Below the pieces are notes generated by a model. That model searched no databases, had not been told where the DNA came from, and saw nothing but the letters and a program-made list of their open reading frames with translations. From Zingiber officinale (taxonomy: Eukaryota > Streptophyta > Magnoliopsida > Zingiberales > Zingiberaceae), in NCBI RefSeq assembly GCF_018446385.1, contig NC_056000.1, positions 31,698,011 through 31,762,010 on the forward strand: DNA of 64,000 bases, written 5' to 3'. Each line of letters opens with the position of its first letter. The first letter of the stretch is position 1. Below, one piece after another: positions 24,044 to 35,490 of the stretch. The position numbers were made by a program, and so were the translations under genes.

Positions 24044-24642
24044 ATGGAGCTACTACCTCCGGCGACGTCGCTAGAGGGGAAAGGCCGCCTTCGCGGCCTC
24101 TACAAGCTCGAGAACGTGCTGGTCCACGGCACCTTCGCCAAGGTCGACCTGGCACGTCAGTCATGAGTCGTGACATGCGGACCAGCAAAGGCGTAGGCAA
24201 GATACTCCGTGCCGGCACCGGAGAGCAAATAAAGCGCGAGATCGCCGTCATGTGGGTGGCCTGCCGTGGTTCTCCTCCGACGCTCTCCGCGTCGTCACGA
24301 AGGTGCTCGAACCCTACCCCAACACCCGGCTAACAGCAGCGACGCCGACGCTGGCATAGAAAGACGCCCTGGTTCAAGAAGACGAGAACCCCCATTACTT
24401 CGGTGGTGGCGGAGGCGGAGCAGTCATCGAAGTGGAAGAATAAGCATGACGCGGCGGCGGCAGAGGCGAAGACGCTGAGCTCGTTCCCGCCGATCTCACT
24501 GTCGAGGGGTTCGACCTGTCGCCCCTGTTCGAGCAGGGATGAGGACGGAGCAGCGAGGGAATGCGCCTCGCGATTCGGGAGACGGCCGGTCGATCATCGA
24601 GGCGGCGCTCCACGACATCGAATGGCCTGGCGAATTTAAGCC
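24044..24642 (+). pseudogene. Relic of a CBL-interacting protein kinase (CIPK) gene
   Basis: The GC-rich block starts with an ATG frame whose product resembles a CIPK N-terminus: LYKLENVLVHGTFAKVDLAR corresponds to the glycine-rich loop of the kinase, with VHG replacing the usual GHG/GQG. It stops at TGA (24164-24166). In another frame from ~24187 comes GEQIKREIAVM, the kinase helix-C region. Most of the kinase domain is missing. Further on are PWFKK (end of kinase domain), DENPHYF and at ~24511 GFDLSPLFEQG, the region just after the NAF/FISL motif that binds calcineurin B-like sensors. At least three frameshifts or stops and a large internal deletion exclude function. CIPK genes without introns are common in plants, so this may be a decayed copy of such a gene. 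Confidence 0.75.
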
Positions 24643-24659
24643 TGCCGCCGGTAGATCGA

Positions 24660-25259
24660 GTGGCGATCAGCGAATCAAATCTTGGAGGCGTTTAGATTCT
24701 TGCAAATATTAAATGCGAACTAACAAAGACTAGTAGTCTCTTGTACTTGATTTAGAGCACCAACCGTACACTCCACCAGATCTGCTCTTGTACTTAACTC
24801 ACAAAAATAAAAAACAAGTTTTTTTTGTCAGGAACAATAACGTTAAAATAACATTTCCTTAAGTATATTTGTTCCCAGTGCAGATGAGGGATTGGGATTG
24901 AAGTCTAATAAACTTTTCTTTTTTTAAAAAAAAAAAAGAAGAAATGATTAGATCCTCCACAGACTCACATTGCTAGTACAAACATAGCGCTTCTACTTTT
25001 TTGCTAAGATAAATTTACAAACTGCCTGCTTTTTTTTTAACAAGAATCCTAAATCTCCAAAAAAAAATCCTTTCTGCCAAATTTTACTCTACTTTGTTCA
25101 AGAAAAAACAAAATATTCATTTCTCATCCTCTATCTCATGCACAATTTCAAGTAAATACACCAAGTGTTATTGAGTTCAGAATTATGCAAAACTAACTAA
25201 AGTTTTATGTCTTTCTTCTATCAATGCAAGCCTAAAAGGAAAAAAAGTAAAGAAAAATA
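24660..25259. other. Intergenic, nothing recognised
   Basis: AT-rich with several homopolymer A or T runs; no supported frame or repeat. Confidence 0.5.
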
Positions 25260-26335
25260 TCTAAATGTGTGAGTTAGTTCGGCTATAATGCTGTATTAGA
25301 ATTGATCCTGTTTAAGTCAGACGGAGGCTGGCCAAGATGGCATTAGTGTTAACGAAAAGATGACTTTGACGCACCCTATGTGTGTATCTCGGAAAAACAA
25401 ATCTTCACATGGTATTGAAGGTCTATAGTAACAAAGCCAATGGTACTTGGGCCCTGCCCACACTCAGACAAACACAAAGAGTATTAGAAATTAGAAACCA
25501 GGAAAAAAATTCCTAGCACAGACCCTCCGACGCTCAAGTTATGTCTCTTTTTTCGGAAAAGGAGTGTACGAACGAAGGAAGAAAAAAAAACCGTTGAGGA
25601 TGCGTGCGAATGTGCACGTACTTAGCTAATGAAGATCATCTCTCTTTTTATAAGAATTTGCTTGCCTTTTGAGCCTAATGGCTACCAGAAGATGTCAGGT
25701 GTCATAATATATTGGGTGAGGGAGGACACCTGACGACCTCCCATTGATCGGAGGAAATTAAAGTTCCACCTTCAGTGTGTGGCAGACCAATAAAATATTT
25801 CTTAACTGATGGCAGTTATTCTCTGAGAGGAGGTTATGATTCCCTGATACTATTATCGTTTAGCATTATCCGTCTTACCCAGGTTCAGTTGTAGACTATT
25901 CAGGGTGACTACTCAGATGTACTCCAAGGATTAAGTCTTGATGAAGAAACTAAACTGTGTGAATCCGACCGAGGCTTATCGGAGACGATAGCCAAGGATC
26001 TAGCCATCATGATCTGCCTATGCAGTCGGTTGAGGATTGTCTTATTCTAGGACTTAGACCCGAGGACTTGTCGTACCTATGATCGACCAAGAATTATGCG
26101 ACTGGTGATGCGAAGCGACCCTAATTCTGATCTTCCTTTGACTATTGACTGCAACATTTTATTGACTATTGACTGTCACGTACTTTTGACTATTATTTAT
26201 CACGTTTTCTTGATTATTGACTATCACGTTCTCTTGATTTTTTTATTTCCTAACCTTATCGAGCGCCTCCTTTACACAACGTATCAAAAATATTTAACTA
26301 CCATTCTTTTCACTGAATAATGGTAGGAAAAAATC
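25260..26335 (-). mobile_element. Possible LTR remnant, minus orientation
   Basis: Mixed-composition block with a minus-strand TATA-like sequence at about 25647-25656 (CTTTTTATAAG read on plus). A short internal tandem phrase, TTGACTATTGACTGTCACGT with variants, repeats four to five times at 26137-26245 with a period of 23-30 bp. No coding capacity. Class assignment is weak. Confidence 0.3.
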
Positions 26336-29300
26336 AGGTGCAACAAAGAATGAAGAAGAAAAATAAAACAAATCAACAAAAAAAAATATTTTAAAAAAAA
26401 ATGATAAAAGACACTTCAAATGAGAAGAGCTTCTGCAAGCACAGACCTAGAAGGAAGTCGAAACTACACGACAACTACAATCTGGAAATGTAAATATGAA
26501 GAAGACAACTAGAATGAAAACTAAACGAGCTGACCCAAAACCCTAGAAAAAGTTCTTCCACATTAAAGCTGCATATGCTCTTCCACAAATTAAACACCTA
26601 ACGCAATACTATGCTTCAATATGTTCAGATGTTTGGCTGCTTTGGTCTAAAGGCTTCAGTATGATCAAAAATAGCTTCAAATCATTAAGTTTGTGAGCCT
26701 AGCTCCTGTGATAGTGAAATAGAATGCAGCTGAATGATTATACAGTAGTTCTGGAGCAGATATGCTCAATGTGAGGAGACAAGGGATTAACTTTAGGGAC
26801 CCTTCTTCTACTCGCTTGGACACGAGAATATAAGGGACAGAGTACTGAAGGAAAAAAATTAAATGATTAATAATTTTGGGATTCTTTTTCCTTCCTTTTT
26901 TTATCTTTCATTAAAATAATTAACTACCGTCCATGAGTTAGAAGAAAAGAGATCAATGTTAAAGCATGCAAATAGAAGGGCAACTGAACTTTGCATTTGA
27001 TAATTGAGATATTAATGCTAAATATCCTAGTAGATATTCTTCAGGCAAGTCCAAGAAGTTTGCTTAATTTGGCTATCAACCTTGAACAAACTAAGTAAAT
27101 CATATATAAAGTTAATAATGACTAAACTTCGATACGCTTAGAGTAACAAAAGATGAGCTACACAAGATTGATCTCCGTGCACGGCTTTCAGAGATGATTT
27201 GAGGTTCTCGAGAAAATTTATCCAACTAAATTTATTAATAGTAGAGGGATTAGAAACAATTGAGTTCAAAATAAACTAGTTAAGGAAATCAAAACAGGAA
27301 AGTTCAGGTTGCACTTTAAGAGTGAGAGAGAGAATTTGGATTAAGTTGTAAAACTTTATAACCTTCTTTCTTCTCTCATCTACTTTGTGTATAGATAATG
27401 TCAATAGTGATTAGATTTAATGTTAAAATCTGTACGAGTTCAAAGATAGCTCAATCTAATCTAGAATGACAAAGCATGCATTTAGACTGGAGTCGACTGT
27501 GATTAACATAATCCTGAAAGAGGAAGATGATTACCCTTACTAGCCACTCCACCGTGTCTTCACAATTTCCCAAGACGAGATCAGTCGACTCTGATTAACA
27601 TTTTGAAGTAATTTGAAGAAGCAAAATCCAATTCAAACTACAAAATAATGATGGCAAAAATTCCTAAATACTTAAAGATTTCCACAAGATTCTTCCTAAG
27701 GAAATGAGATAGACTTTGTTATCTTTCCTCTGTGCGATCGAAAGTAATGAAATTGCTTGTGTAACATACACATCATGATACATTAACTAAAGAACCAAAC
27801 AGACTAATTAAAACCAAACTTTAATCTTGTTTGGCATACTGTAGAATCTATTTTCTCAAAACAAGAAAAAAGATTTACAAACATGAGATCACAATCCAAA
27901 CAATCTTTCTCACTTAGCAATTAATGACAGCAGTAGAAATACAAATTTACTGGAGTGAAATTCTAACATTCTTTTTTCCATAGATTGTTCGCCGAGATTT
28001 TTCAACTTTTTAGTTCTACAATTTACAGTGAAGATACAAATTTACTGGACTTTTCAATTTTCTTTTTCTCAGATAATAAAATCAACTTTTTAAACACCAG
28101 CCACAAGTTGATCTTAACTGGAACATTTCACGAAGTTATATTTTCCATAGTGAAAACATGCTTTACAAGCATCACACTTATAATTCCTAATTCTGATATT
28201 GAACCCTTTTTTTTTAAAAAAAAACAATATTTAACTTGATTAACTTTTTCAATCCCTACCTTAATCTCTTCATATGGAGCTGTAAATCCCTCTACATACT
28301 CTATTATTAATATTAACTATCTTTTGTAAATGTCCACTCTCTTCTTAACTTCTTGTTTGCATGTCTATTCAAAGAAATTTCATATTCTTGCTTATATCAA
28401 AGTTACAAGATTATAAATGCAAATGGTTCTTACCTTAAAACTTTGACTTATGCCATTTGTAACAAAAACTATCTAAAAAAGCCTCCATTTGTATCCATAA
28501 ATAAGACTCAATATTTTATGTAGTGAAACTAAACGCAGTAAGTAATCAAAATATGGGCATAAACATTGTTTGTTACCCTTTCCAAGTGACTAAAACATAG
28601 AAAATTTTGTATTAATCATTGAAATCGATAGATCTAAGGATTCATGTGGGATCTGCATATGAAACAACAAGCATCTCAGTAAATATTCCATTTTTTTTAG
28701 TCAATAACTAGCTCTCTCAATAACAACAACAACAAGAAGAAGGCAAGATCCAGCCAGGACTCCTATATAGATAGATAGTGCAAAGAATGGATGAAAGACA
28801 CATCCACAATAGGAATACGACTGTAAATATGTGGAGCAAGCACCAAATTCATGAAAAGAAACTGAACACTAAAAGAACATATATATTTTTTTCTCTTTTG
28901 AGAAAGAAAGCAAGAAAGAAAGAGAGATCATACCTTACCATGCTTTACAAGAACGTGAATCTTACAACTCAAGATCCAGCTTTATCAAAACCAACACAAG
29001 ATCATAGAAAATGCATCTGTACGACAAATATAAGTAACTAGTTAATATAGGCTGGCTAGAAGAAAGACGAAGAAGAGAAGATAAATAAGGAAACGAAGGG
29101 AGATGATCCAGAGTTAAATAAAGAGGAGCAGTCAAACAGTGATTGCCGTTAAACATAAATTCATTGCCCCAAAAAATACATGCATCTCAAAAGTCACGCA
29201 CCATCTCGATTCAATGGTCCTTCACCAGGCCAGACCAGACCCACCATGAGTGCCCTAAGAGATAATTACCCACGAAGAATACACTCACCTCGGAAAACAC

Positions 29301-29440
29301 CCTCTACATTTCTATCCATGGGCATTCGAGCCACGATGAGACGTCTCTCCTCTCCGTGACAGATGTAAGATGAACGCAGAAAGGCAGAAACAGATAAGTG
29401 TTAACAAAATAAAAAATAAAAATAAAGAGGGAGGCAAATG
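26336..29440 (-). other. Region downstream of the MIR156 hairpin; likely part of the primary transcript or its flank
   Basis: About 3 kb of AT-rich sequence with no supported protein frame. Plant MIR156 primary transcripts are commonly kilobases long and spliced, so part of this stretch may be transcribed from the minus strand. No splice sites could be assigned with confidence. Confidence 0.4.
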
Positions 29441-29457
29441 TACAGAGAAGAGATAAG

Positions 29458-29556
29458 AAAGAGAGCTGACAGAGAGAGAAGTGAGCACGCAACAGGTAAA
29501 GCATCCGCCATGATGCAATTGCCGCTGTGTGCTCACTCTCTTCTGTCAGCTCCTCG
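29458..29556 (-). ncRNA. MIR156: MIR156 precursor hairpin
   Basis: On the minus strand, 29548-29529 reads TGACAGAAGAGAGTGAGCAC, the canonical 20-nt miR156. The other arm, 29486-29465, reads GCTCACTTCTCTCTCTGTCAGC, a classic miR156* form. The two arms pair almost perfectly through GAGCTGACAG/CTGTCAGCTC at the base and continue through a short upper stem (GCATC/GATGC) around a small loop, giving a ~99-nt foldback with the mature strand on the 5' arm, as in other plant MIR156 genes. miR156 directs cleavage and translational repression of SPL (squamosa-promoter binding-like) mRNAs in ARGONAUTE1 complexes and holds the plant in the juvenile phase. Short open frames across this stretch are shadows. 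Expression cannot be judged from sequence. Confidence 0.96.
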
Positions 29557-29740
29557 TTAACCAACCATCCTTCTATCCATGATGATGCAGCATGTCTTGA
29601 TATTCAAATCTAAGGAAGAAGGGAAAAAATGGAAAGAAAAAAAAAAGGAAAGGAGATTATATATTGGGAGCTAGGAGGGTTTCAGATCTATTCTACCACC
29701 TCCTCTCTTTGCTCGTCTTGATCTATTTTACTCCTTGCTG

Positions 29741-29754
29741 GTGTTTATATAATC
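29741..29754 (-). promoter_or_regulatory. TATA box of the MIR156 transcription unit
   Basis: The minus strand reads GATTATATAAACAC here, a strong plant TATA box, about 190 bp upstream of the hairpin base. Transcription would be expected to start ~30 bp further along the minus strand, near 29712-29718, followed by a pyrimidine/purine-rich leader. Placement relative to the hairpin fits plant Pol II MIR genes. Confidence 0.65.
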
Positions 29755-29759
29755 CACAG

Positions 29760-31539
29760 CCCTTCTAGGGTTTCAACAGATCCAGCTCCAGCCTGACCAT
29801 GCGGGCAGCACGTGTCGCATCGCGGCAATAATGAGCTAAAAAATTCAACACGTTAGAATGGCTGTTGTTCTATCCCTTCCACATATATAATTTTTAAAAG
29901 AAAAATCAATAGGTTTAATCGGATTTAGTTGTTTAGATAAAGGATATGTGATGAATTATTACAGATAGTACATTTTTAAATATTTCTTACAGCCACATTA
30001 AATTCATATTCTCGAACTAATTCTCGTTAACTAAAAACAAAAAAGAAATATATAAAAAGGGGGAAAATAATAATAATGGGAGTTTTTAAGTTCAAGAAAG
30101 CAATCGATGTGTGTGGGATTTTGGTCTTAATCATGCTGAATATTTGTTGCTACAATATCTAAAACATTTTTAATTTGGTGAAGCAAAATATCATTGTTTT
30201 TTTCCTTTTTCCTATTTTTTTTTTACGTACGTATTAAACTAATTGTTGGAGTGTAACACAATAGTGATCAAGAGATGCGTAGAAACCATTCATCACTCAA
30301 TTATAGTTTTTAAATGTTGATTTCCTTCTATATATATCCTTATTTAATTTATTGATTAGTAGATATCAACTTAAAAAATATAAAGTAACAGTTCTTAAAA
30401 TTTTAATTGTAAATATTGAAATGCTTTCAATTGTAAAGGAGCAATATTTTTTAGTTAAAAGAAATTAACTGATATATTCAATCAATTTAATTTAACCATG
30501 CAAACTCACATATTTATGAAAATTAAATATCGGGAAACTCGGAGAAGCAGCCACGTCATCATTATTGTTAATTATTATTATTTTGGAAATTCTGCCTTTT
30601 ACTAAAAGAAGGCCACAGTACACAAGTGGACTGTTCGTTGTCGTGCGTTGATTGGCTGGATTTGGTGGGCTACAGCGAAAACAGCGGTGCATTTATTATG
30701 GGCAGGAGGATATTATAACCCGCCGCTTGGATCGGCGGCCTCACTCAATATGGTCGTGTCCCACCAGATCCTCCACGAAGTCTTACTCCGGGGCGAAAGA
30801 CACGGCACGCGGAGGACACGTCGGATGGGATTTAGTTGGGGGAGATCGGGAGGGTTTCTCGGGAGGCGGTGTAATCATTTATTGTACCAGCCAGGCAGGC
30901 AAGCCAATCATGGACCACAATTCCAGGAGGGCAACACAGATCAAGGTTGCCTTCTTTAGGCAAAGAAATTAATGCTGGAATAAGTCCCATTAGGGTTTCC
31001 CGAATCCCATGTCATCACAGGAATTCCATTCCATAATTGGAAATTTCACACTGATTTTCGTTATAGACCTCTTTTTCCTTCATTTTACTCTATGCAAGAT
31101 TTTTGAAGGATAAACTCTTTTTGAAAGTGTTTTTTTTTTGTTCAAAAAATAAAAGAGGACCTTCTTGCATTATTTTATTTATTTTTAATTAAAAAGACAC
31201 CCCCACTTCCTTAACTCATGTACAATGATACAGTTGCCTTCGAGTATTCAATAAGATAAATCCATATTGTAGTTATATTATAACAATTATGAAATCATAC
31301 GATTAATTTGTTCATAAATTTGTTAATTATTATTATTATTATTACACTTTGCCCATGTAACAGTGTCTGATAACGATATCACATGGGCAATTTATCTCAA
31401 TCACTCACTTTATGTCTCCGTGCATGACACACTTAAAAGTCCGGGCACCCAAATCATTTTCGGGTGGCACACACTCATCGAGCACAAGCGTCAGGCACAA
31501 GAGTTGGGCACAGAGATCAGGAAGCGTGTGCATATATAT
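29760..31539 (-). promoter_or_regulatory. Upstream (promoter-side) region of MIR156
   Basis: AT-rich sequence without a gene, except a GC-rich island at about 30640-30955, roughly 0.9-1.2 kb upstream of the TATA box. The island holds CCGCCGCTTGGATCGGCGG, a short hairpin, and ACGT cores (GGACACGTCGG). Overlapping frames on the plus strand across it do not resemble known proteins. I read it as a possible conserved regulatory island; this is inference. The last part (31360-31540) is degenerate LTR-like sequence. Confidence 0.4.
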
Positions 31540-32434
31540 TGTTATGATAAAGAAAAAATTAAGATATCTCATAATGTATGATATTGTCCACTTTAAATCT
31601 AAACCCTCATTATTTTATTTTTAGGCTCTACTAAAAAAATCTCATACCAATAAAGATATCTTTCCTTTATAAGTTCATGATTCTTTCCATGTATTTTCAA
31701 TGTGGACTTTGTTTGCAACCATTATAACCCAACAATCCCCCCGTCAAATGAAGGATCACCCCCTCAAGTCTATCCGCTTGATGTTATTTAACCTTTGACT
31801 GACCAAGACTTTCCTGTCCCTCGGTCCAACTGACCTATTATGACTTCCTCACCTAACCGCATCTAAAGCTTCTCTACCTGGTATCTGGTCGTAATGACCA
31901 GATTTTGAGAAAAAAAAAACTATCAATAGGCTTATACTTTTCCAGTTTCCGAGACAATTCATTTAATTAAATTAGTAGAATAAGAAATCCTTCATTTTTT
32001 TTTTGTTGATCAGGCAACACCCAAATTTAAACTGGGGATAAAGAATTTGCAGTCCCCTACCTTACCACTTGGTCATGTCGCCAAATCTGATCCAAATCTC
32101 AAAATATATATATATATATATAATAGGTAAAAAAAAGAGTCGTCTTAATCTAGACATGAGAGCCTCCACTTTCTTTTCAATATTCCACCCATGGCTCTTT
32201 TGCGGTTAGTCCTTTTAGCAGTTCAGATTCTGATATCAATTGTTATGACCAAAAGAATTAAGATATCTTCACAATGATATGATATTGTCCGCTTTAAACC
32301 TAACTTGCATAGTTTTATTTTAGACTCTACCACAAAGGCCTCGTACTAATGAAATTTTTTTTCTTGTAAGTTCATGATTTATTTATAGGTTTTCAATGTG
32401 AAATTTTATTTACAACAATTACAAGTTTACAACC

Positions 32435-32439
<5 letters not shown>
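31540..32439 (-). mobile_element. TRIM (miniature LTR retrotransposon), complete, ~900 bp
   Basis: Two direct repeats of ~195-199 bp flank a ~506-bp non-coding middle: 31540-31734 and 32241-32439. Both start TGTTATGA and end CCCAACA, and share the phrase ATGATATTGTCC in their first third. Next to the left repeat is ATCCCCCC (a polypurine tract on the minus strand); just before the right repeat is TCTGATATCAAT, the complement of a methionine-tRNA primer binding site. The element therefore runs on the minus strand. Flanks are TATAT on both sides (31535-31539, 32440-32444), a 5-bp duplication, though in AT-simple sequence. No coding capacity, as in TRIMs. The middle carries a plastid-derived segment. 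Confidence 0.85.
32012..32082 (-). pseudogene. Plastid-derived trnC-GCA copy inside the TRIM
   Basis: Minus strand from 32082: GGCGACATGACCAAGTGGTA, then AGGGGACTGCAAATTC with the GCA anticodon in place, and a T-arm leading to GGTGTTGCCT. Length (71 nt) and sequence match chloroplast tRNA-Cys(GCA) closely, with several C-to-T / G-to-A type changes: the acceptor stem now has a G-T pair and the T-stem and D-arm are altered. Flanking bases (roughly 31905-32125) are absent from the related TRIM-like middle at 33991-34263, so this is an inserted piece of plastid DNA. It is not expected to be a working tRNA gene. Confidence 0.8.

Positions 32440-32469
<30 letters not shown>
32440..32469 (+). repeat. 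(TA)n microsatellite
   Basis: About 15 TA units directly after the TRIM. Confidence 0.95.
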
Positions 32470-32470
<1 letters not shown>

Positions 32471-33794
32471 CCCCGACTATGCATAATCACGAGTGATTGA
32501 GTGTGATTTAAGGTGTTCAGATCACTTCAGGGTACCTCGAGTCCTCCAAATTTATTTGGGGCATTCAGAATCACACTCAGTTACACATGTATCGCGCATA
32601 GATCTAGTGCGCAAGCTAACATGTATATATATAACAAAAGCATTATTGTCAAAACGAAAATTGTGATTCTTTGAAGGGAAAAAAAAAAAAGGAGAAGTCG
32701 TACCATATCGTTCCACTTCATATGATCCGCATGAAAGAAATTTTCATTCATCATCAATCTAATTCTCATGTGCACCACACAATTATTAGAGATTCCATTG
32801 CTAGGGACAATTAGACAACAACTATACAACATTGTCATTATATATACAATTAAGTATTTATGGTCAGACATATTTCATATTTTTGTCATTTTCTACTAAT
32901 TGTGATTCTTAGAGAACATGTAATTTCTCATTTATTTTTTTTAATAATTTAGATATCCAACTCTTCAAATAAATTAATCTTAGAAATAACTAATATAAAC
33001 CCATAAAAATTTTCTATCACAAATAACATATCACTTTCACACGATTCCGTAAAGGGAGGTTGCACTTAGCATCGAACATGAGAAGAGATTCCGCATTTCC
33101 ACTCACGAAGCCAGCTAAACATTCTTTGATGATTACTAGCACTACCCGTCGTTGAGACCTCTTACTACTTCCCCCTTCCACTCATGACGACGAAGGATTT
33201 TACATTCGATCCATAATCTTTTTTTTTTTTTGTTTTTTGGACATCGAATACTCCATGAAAGACAAGAAGCAAAGAATTGCTTCTGTGTAGCGTTAAATTG
33301 ATGCACCTTTAGCATCCACTTTTGCTTTCCAAATGTGGAGACAATCCATCAAGAGATGCAATGAAACATTACAATGATTTTCTTTTTTTTTTCAAAAATA
33401 AAAAATATTACATGCACACTAACTTCCATAGTTGGGAATAAGAATTGATTGCATCGACAGAAAAGGTACACTGGTTTTGACTGTTTGTTGGATAAAATTC
33501 GCTCGTGGGACCGTTTACTTTGGTACACTTGTCGACTTCTCATTGTTGCCTTTTTATTTACTTTTTTTCTCCATTGTCGTTAAACTATGCTGCTACATAT
33601 CAGATATCCTACTACACATTTTTTATTTCCTTGAAACAAACTTTTTTCACAACTTTTTTTAGTTGAAAATTATGTGAAATGATCCTTTGAACCAATGCAA
33701 CCGCAAGTAAAAAAGGTTTTTGAGATTTACAAAAAAAATATATTTTTTTAATCTTGATTTTATTATCTAGATTATAGGATAGATCATGTTCATC
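32470..33794. other. Unassigned intergenic sequence
   Basis: No supported gene. Open frames at 32581-32871 (minus) and 33349-33662 (both strands) are AT-rich without domains. Confidence 0.5.
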
Positions 33795-34263
33795 CTAACC
33801 GATAAAAAAAATTTATATATGTCTATAATAGTATGACATTATCTATTTTAACCTAAGTTTTTATAATTTTATTCTTGGATTCTAGTAAAAAAAGGTACTA
33901 TATTATTGAAGATATTTTTTTCTTATAAACATATGATCTTTTCTATTTATTTTCAACGGAGAACTTTGTTTGCAACTTTACAACCCAGTAATCTCCCCTT
34001 CAAACGAAGGACCACGGACTTCCCATGTTCGATTCTCAACCCACCAGGTCTTCCTGCCCCTCGGTCCACCCAACCTACTAGGACTTCCTTGCCTAGCTGC
34101 AACTAGGACTTCCAACCTAGTATCTGGTCCTCTTTATTCAGACACAGAAGCCCCCACTTCCTTTGTTCAAAGTCAATATTCTACTCGCATGGCTCAATTA
34201 GACCATAGCTCTTATGCACAATTGACGGTTAGACCTTCTGGCAGTCTGGGCTCTAATACTAAT
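33795..34263 (-). mobile_element. TRIM-like copy: left LTR and middle
   Basis: 33795-33990 is a degenerate version of the TRIM LTR (ends CCCAGTA instead of CCCAACA, with a GACATTATC counterpart of GATATTGTCC). 33991-34263 matches the TRIM middle (CCTCGGTCC, CCTAGTATCTGGTC, CATGGCTC phrases) but lacks the plastid insert, and finishes with CTCTAATACTAAT, the complement of a primer binding site. The right-hand LTR expected here is replaced by a different LTR from 34264. Confidence 0.7.
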
Positions 34264-35490
34264 TGTTAGATCGGAAGAACGCTAGAGGGGGTGAATAGCG
34301 ATCAGTACTTCTTAGAAATCGAAAGTATGCAGCGGAAAAGAAACATGAAAATTCAAACTTTAAGGCAAGTAATTTTTTACTTCGGAGCCGACGACTCTTA
34401 CTCCAAGGCCCCACGTAAGAGTGTTTTCAATGGGCAATCACTATCAGTTCAAAAATGATTTACAAAGATTTAGTACAAGAACTGAAACATAAGAGTTACC
34501 GATAAATAGAAAGGAAATTTAAACTTCAGAGCAACCTTTCGGTATCGTTGGAACCTTTTCAGAGCAGCGCCAAAGAATGAAAGTCGTAGTACTTGTTGTT
34601 CTAAACCTGTTGGTCGAAGACCTTTATATATGCTCATTTCAAGTGCCTGGAACTCCTCTTGATGCTTGGACTGTTGATGATATAGCGAGCTCTCGTTGAA
34701 ACTTGATCCATCAAGTTTATCCACCTCTGGACGCTTGGACCATTATTGGCGTGGGTTCAACCAGTCATCATGCTCAAACTCAGTTCTGGATAACTTTTCT
34801 GGTTTGAGTGCCTGGACCAAGTCTGGGTACCCGGACCGCCCAAGTGCCTGGCCAGACCACCCGAGCGAAGCTAGTCCGGGTGCCCGAACTAGCTCTGCGC
34901 ACCCAAAGTCTAGGGGCCTGGACCCCTTCCGGGTGTCAGACACTCTTTTTTCAATCTTTTCTTTTCTACAAAAAAGAGTTAGTCCAAACAATAAAAATAT
35001 ATTTATCCTGCAAAATAAAGATAGCACAACACAATAAGGTATGAGTAGTAATTAGATCCTGTCTCCTCAAGACCAAGATCTAGTAAAGGTCTCAGTTTAG
35101 GTTTTTCAAATGGACTTAAGCTGAACCGATGTCTATTGTTCCCTCAATCGGGAATGCATCCTCACTGGATCTCTCCTTCAGTTGCTTACCTTCACTTATC
35201 AACTGTAGTCGCTTAACTTGTCTTTGACCCATCAAGTTTTCCAATAAATTGTCAGCTCTCGAGTGCCCAATTGGACTTTGCGCCAGATATCGGACCCCTT
35301 AGACCTATTTGGACTTCGCACCAGCTATCGGATCCTACGAACCTAACTGGATTTTGGCCTGATGTTAGGTCCTTCAGACCCATCAACTCCTGCACACTTG
35401 ATAAAGTAATTAGATCACAAATACGTTAACTTTAACTTCTTGTCATTCATCAAAACCTGAGTTTGATCATTAGTACAAATTACACTGACA
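34264..35490 (-). mobile_element. LTR of the large-LTR family, minus orientation
   Basis: Starts TGTTAGATCGG and continues GCTAGAGGGGGTGAATAGCG, the complement of the end of the LTR at 2229. A minus-strand TATA (TATATAAAGG) lies at about 34623-34631. The U3 side contains repeated GGTGCCCGGAC-type phrases at 34805-34935. Frames on both strands at 34470-35044 are compositional. It is preceded directly by a primer-binding-site complement (34251-34263). The right edge is approximate. Confidence 0.6.

Noticed and set aside
24027-24639. Arginine/proline-rich frames in the GC-rich island
   Set aside because: They are alternative-frame readings of the CIPK relic.
30648-30972. Protein-coding gene in the island upstream of MIR156
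   Set aside because: Overlapping frames of similar length exist with no recognisable motif; the island is better explained as regulatory sequence.
32012-32082. Functional tRNA-Cys gene
   Set aside because: Stem changes, location inside a TRIM, and close match to plastid trnC point to inserted plastid DNA and not a working nuclear tRNA.
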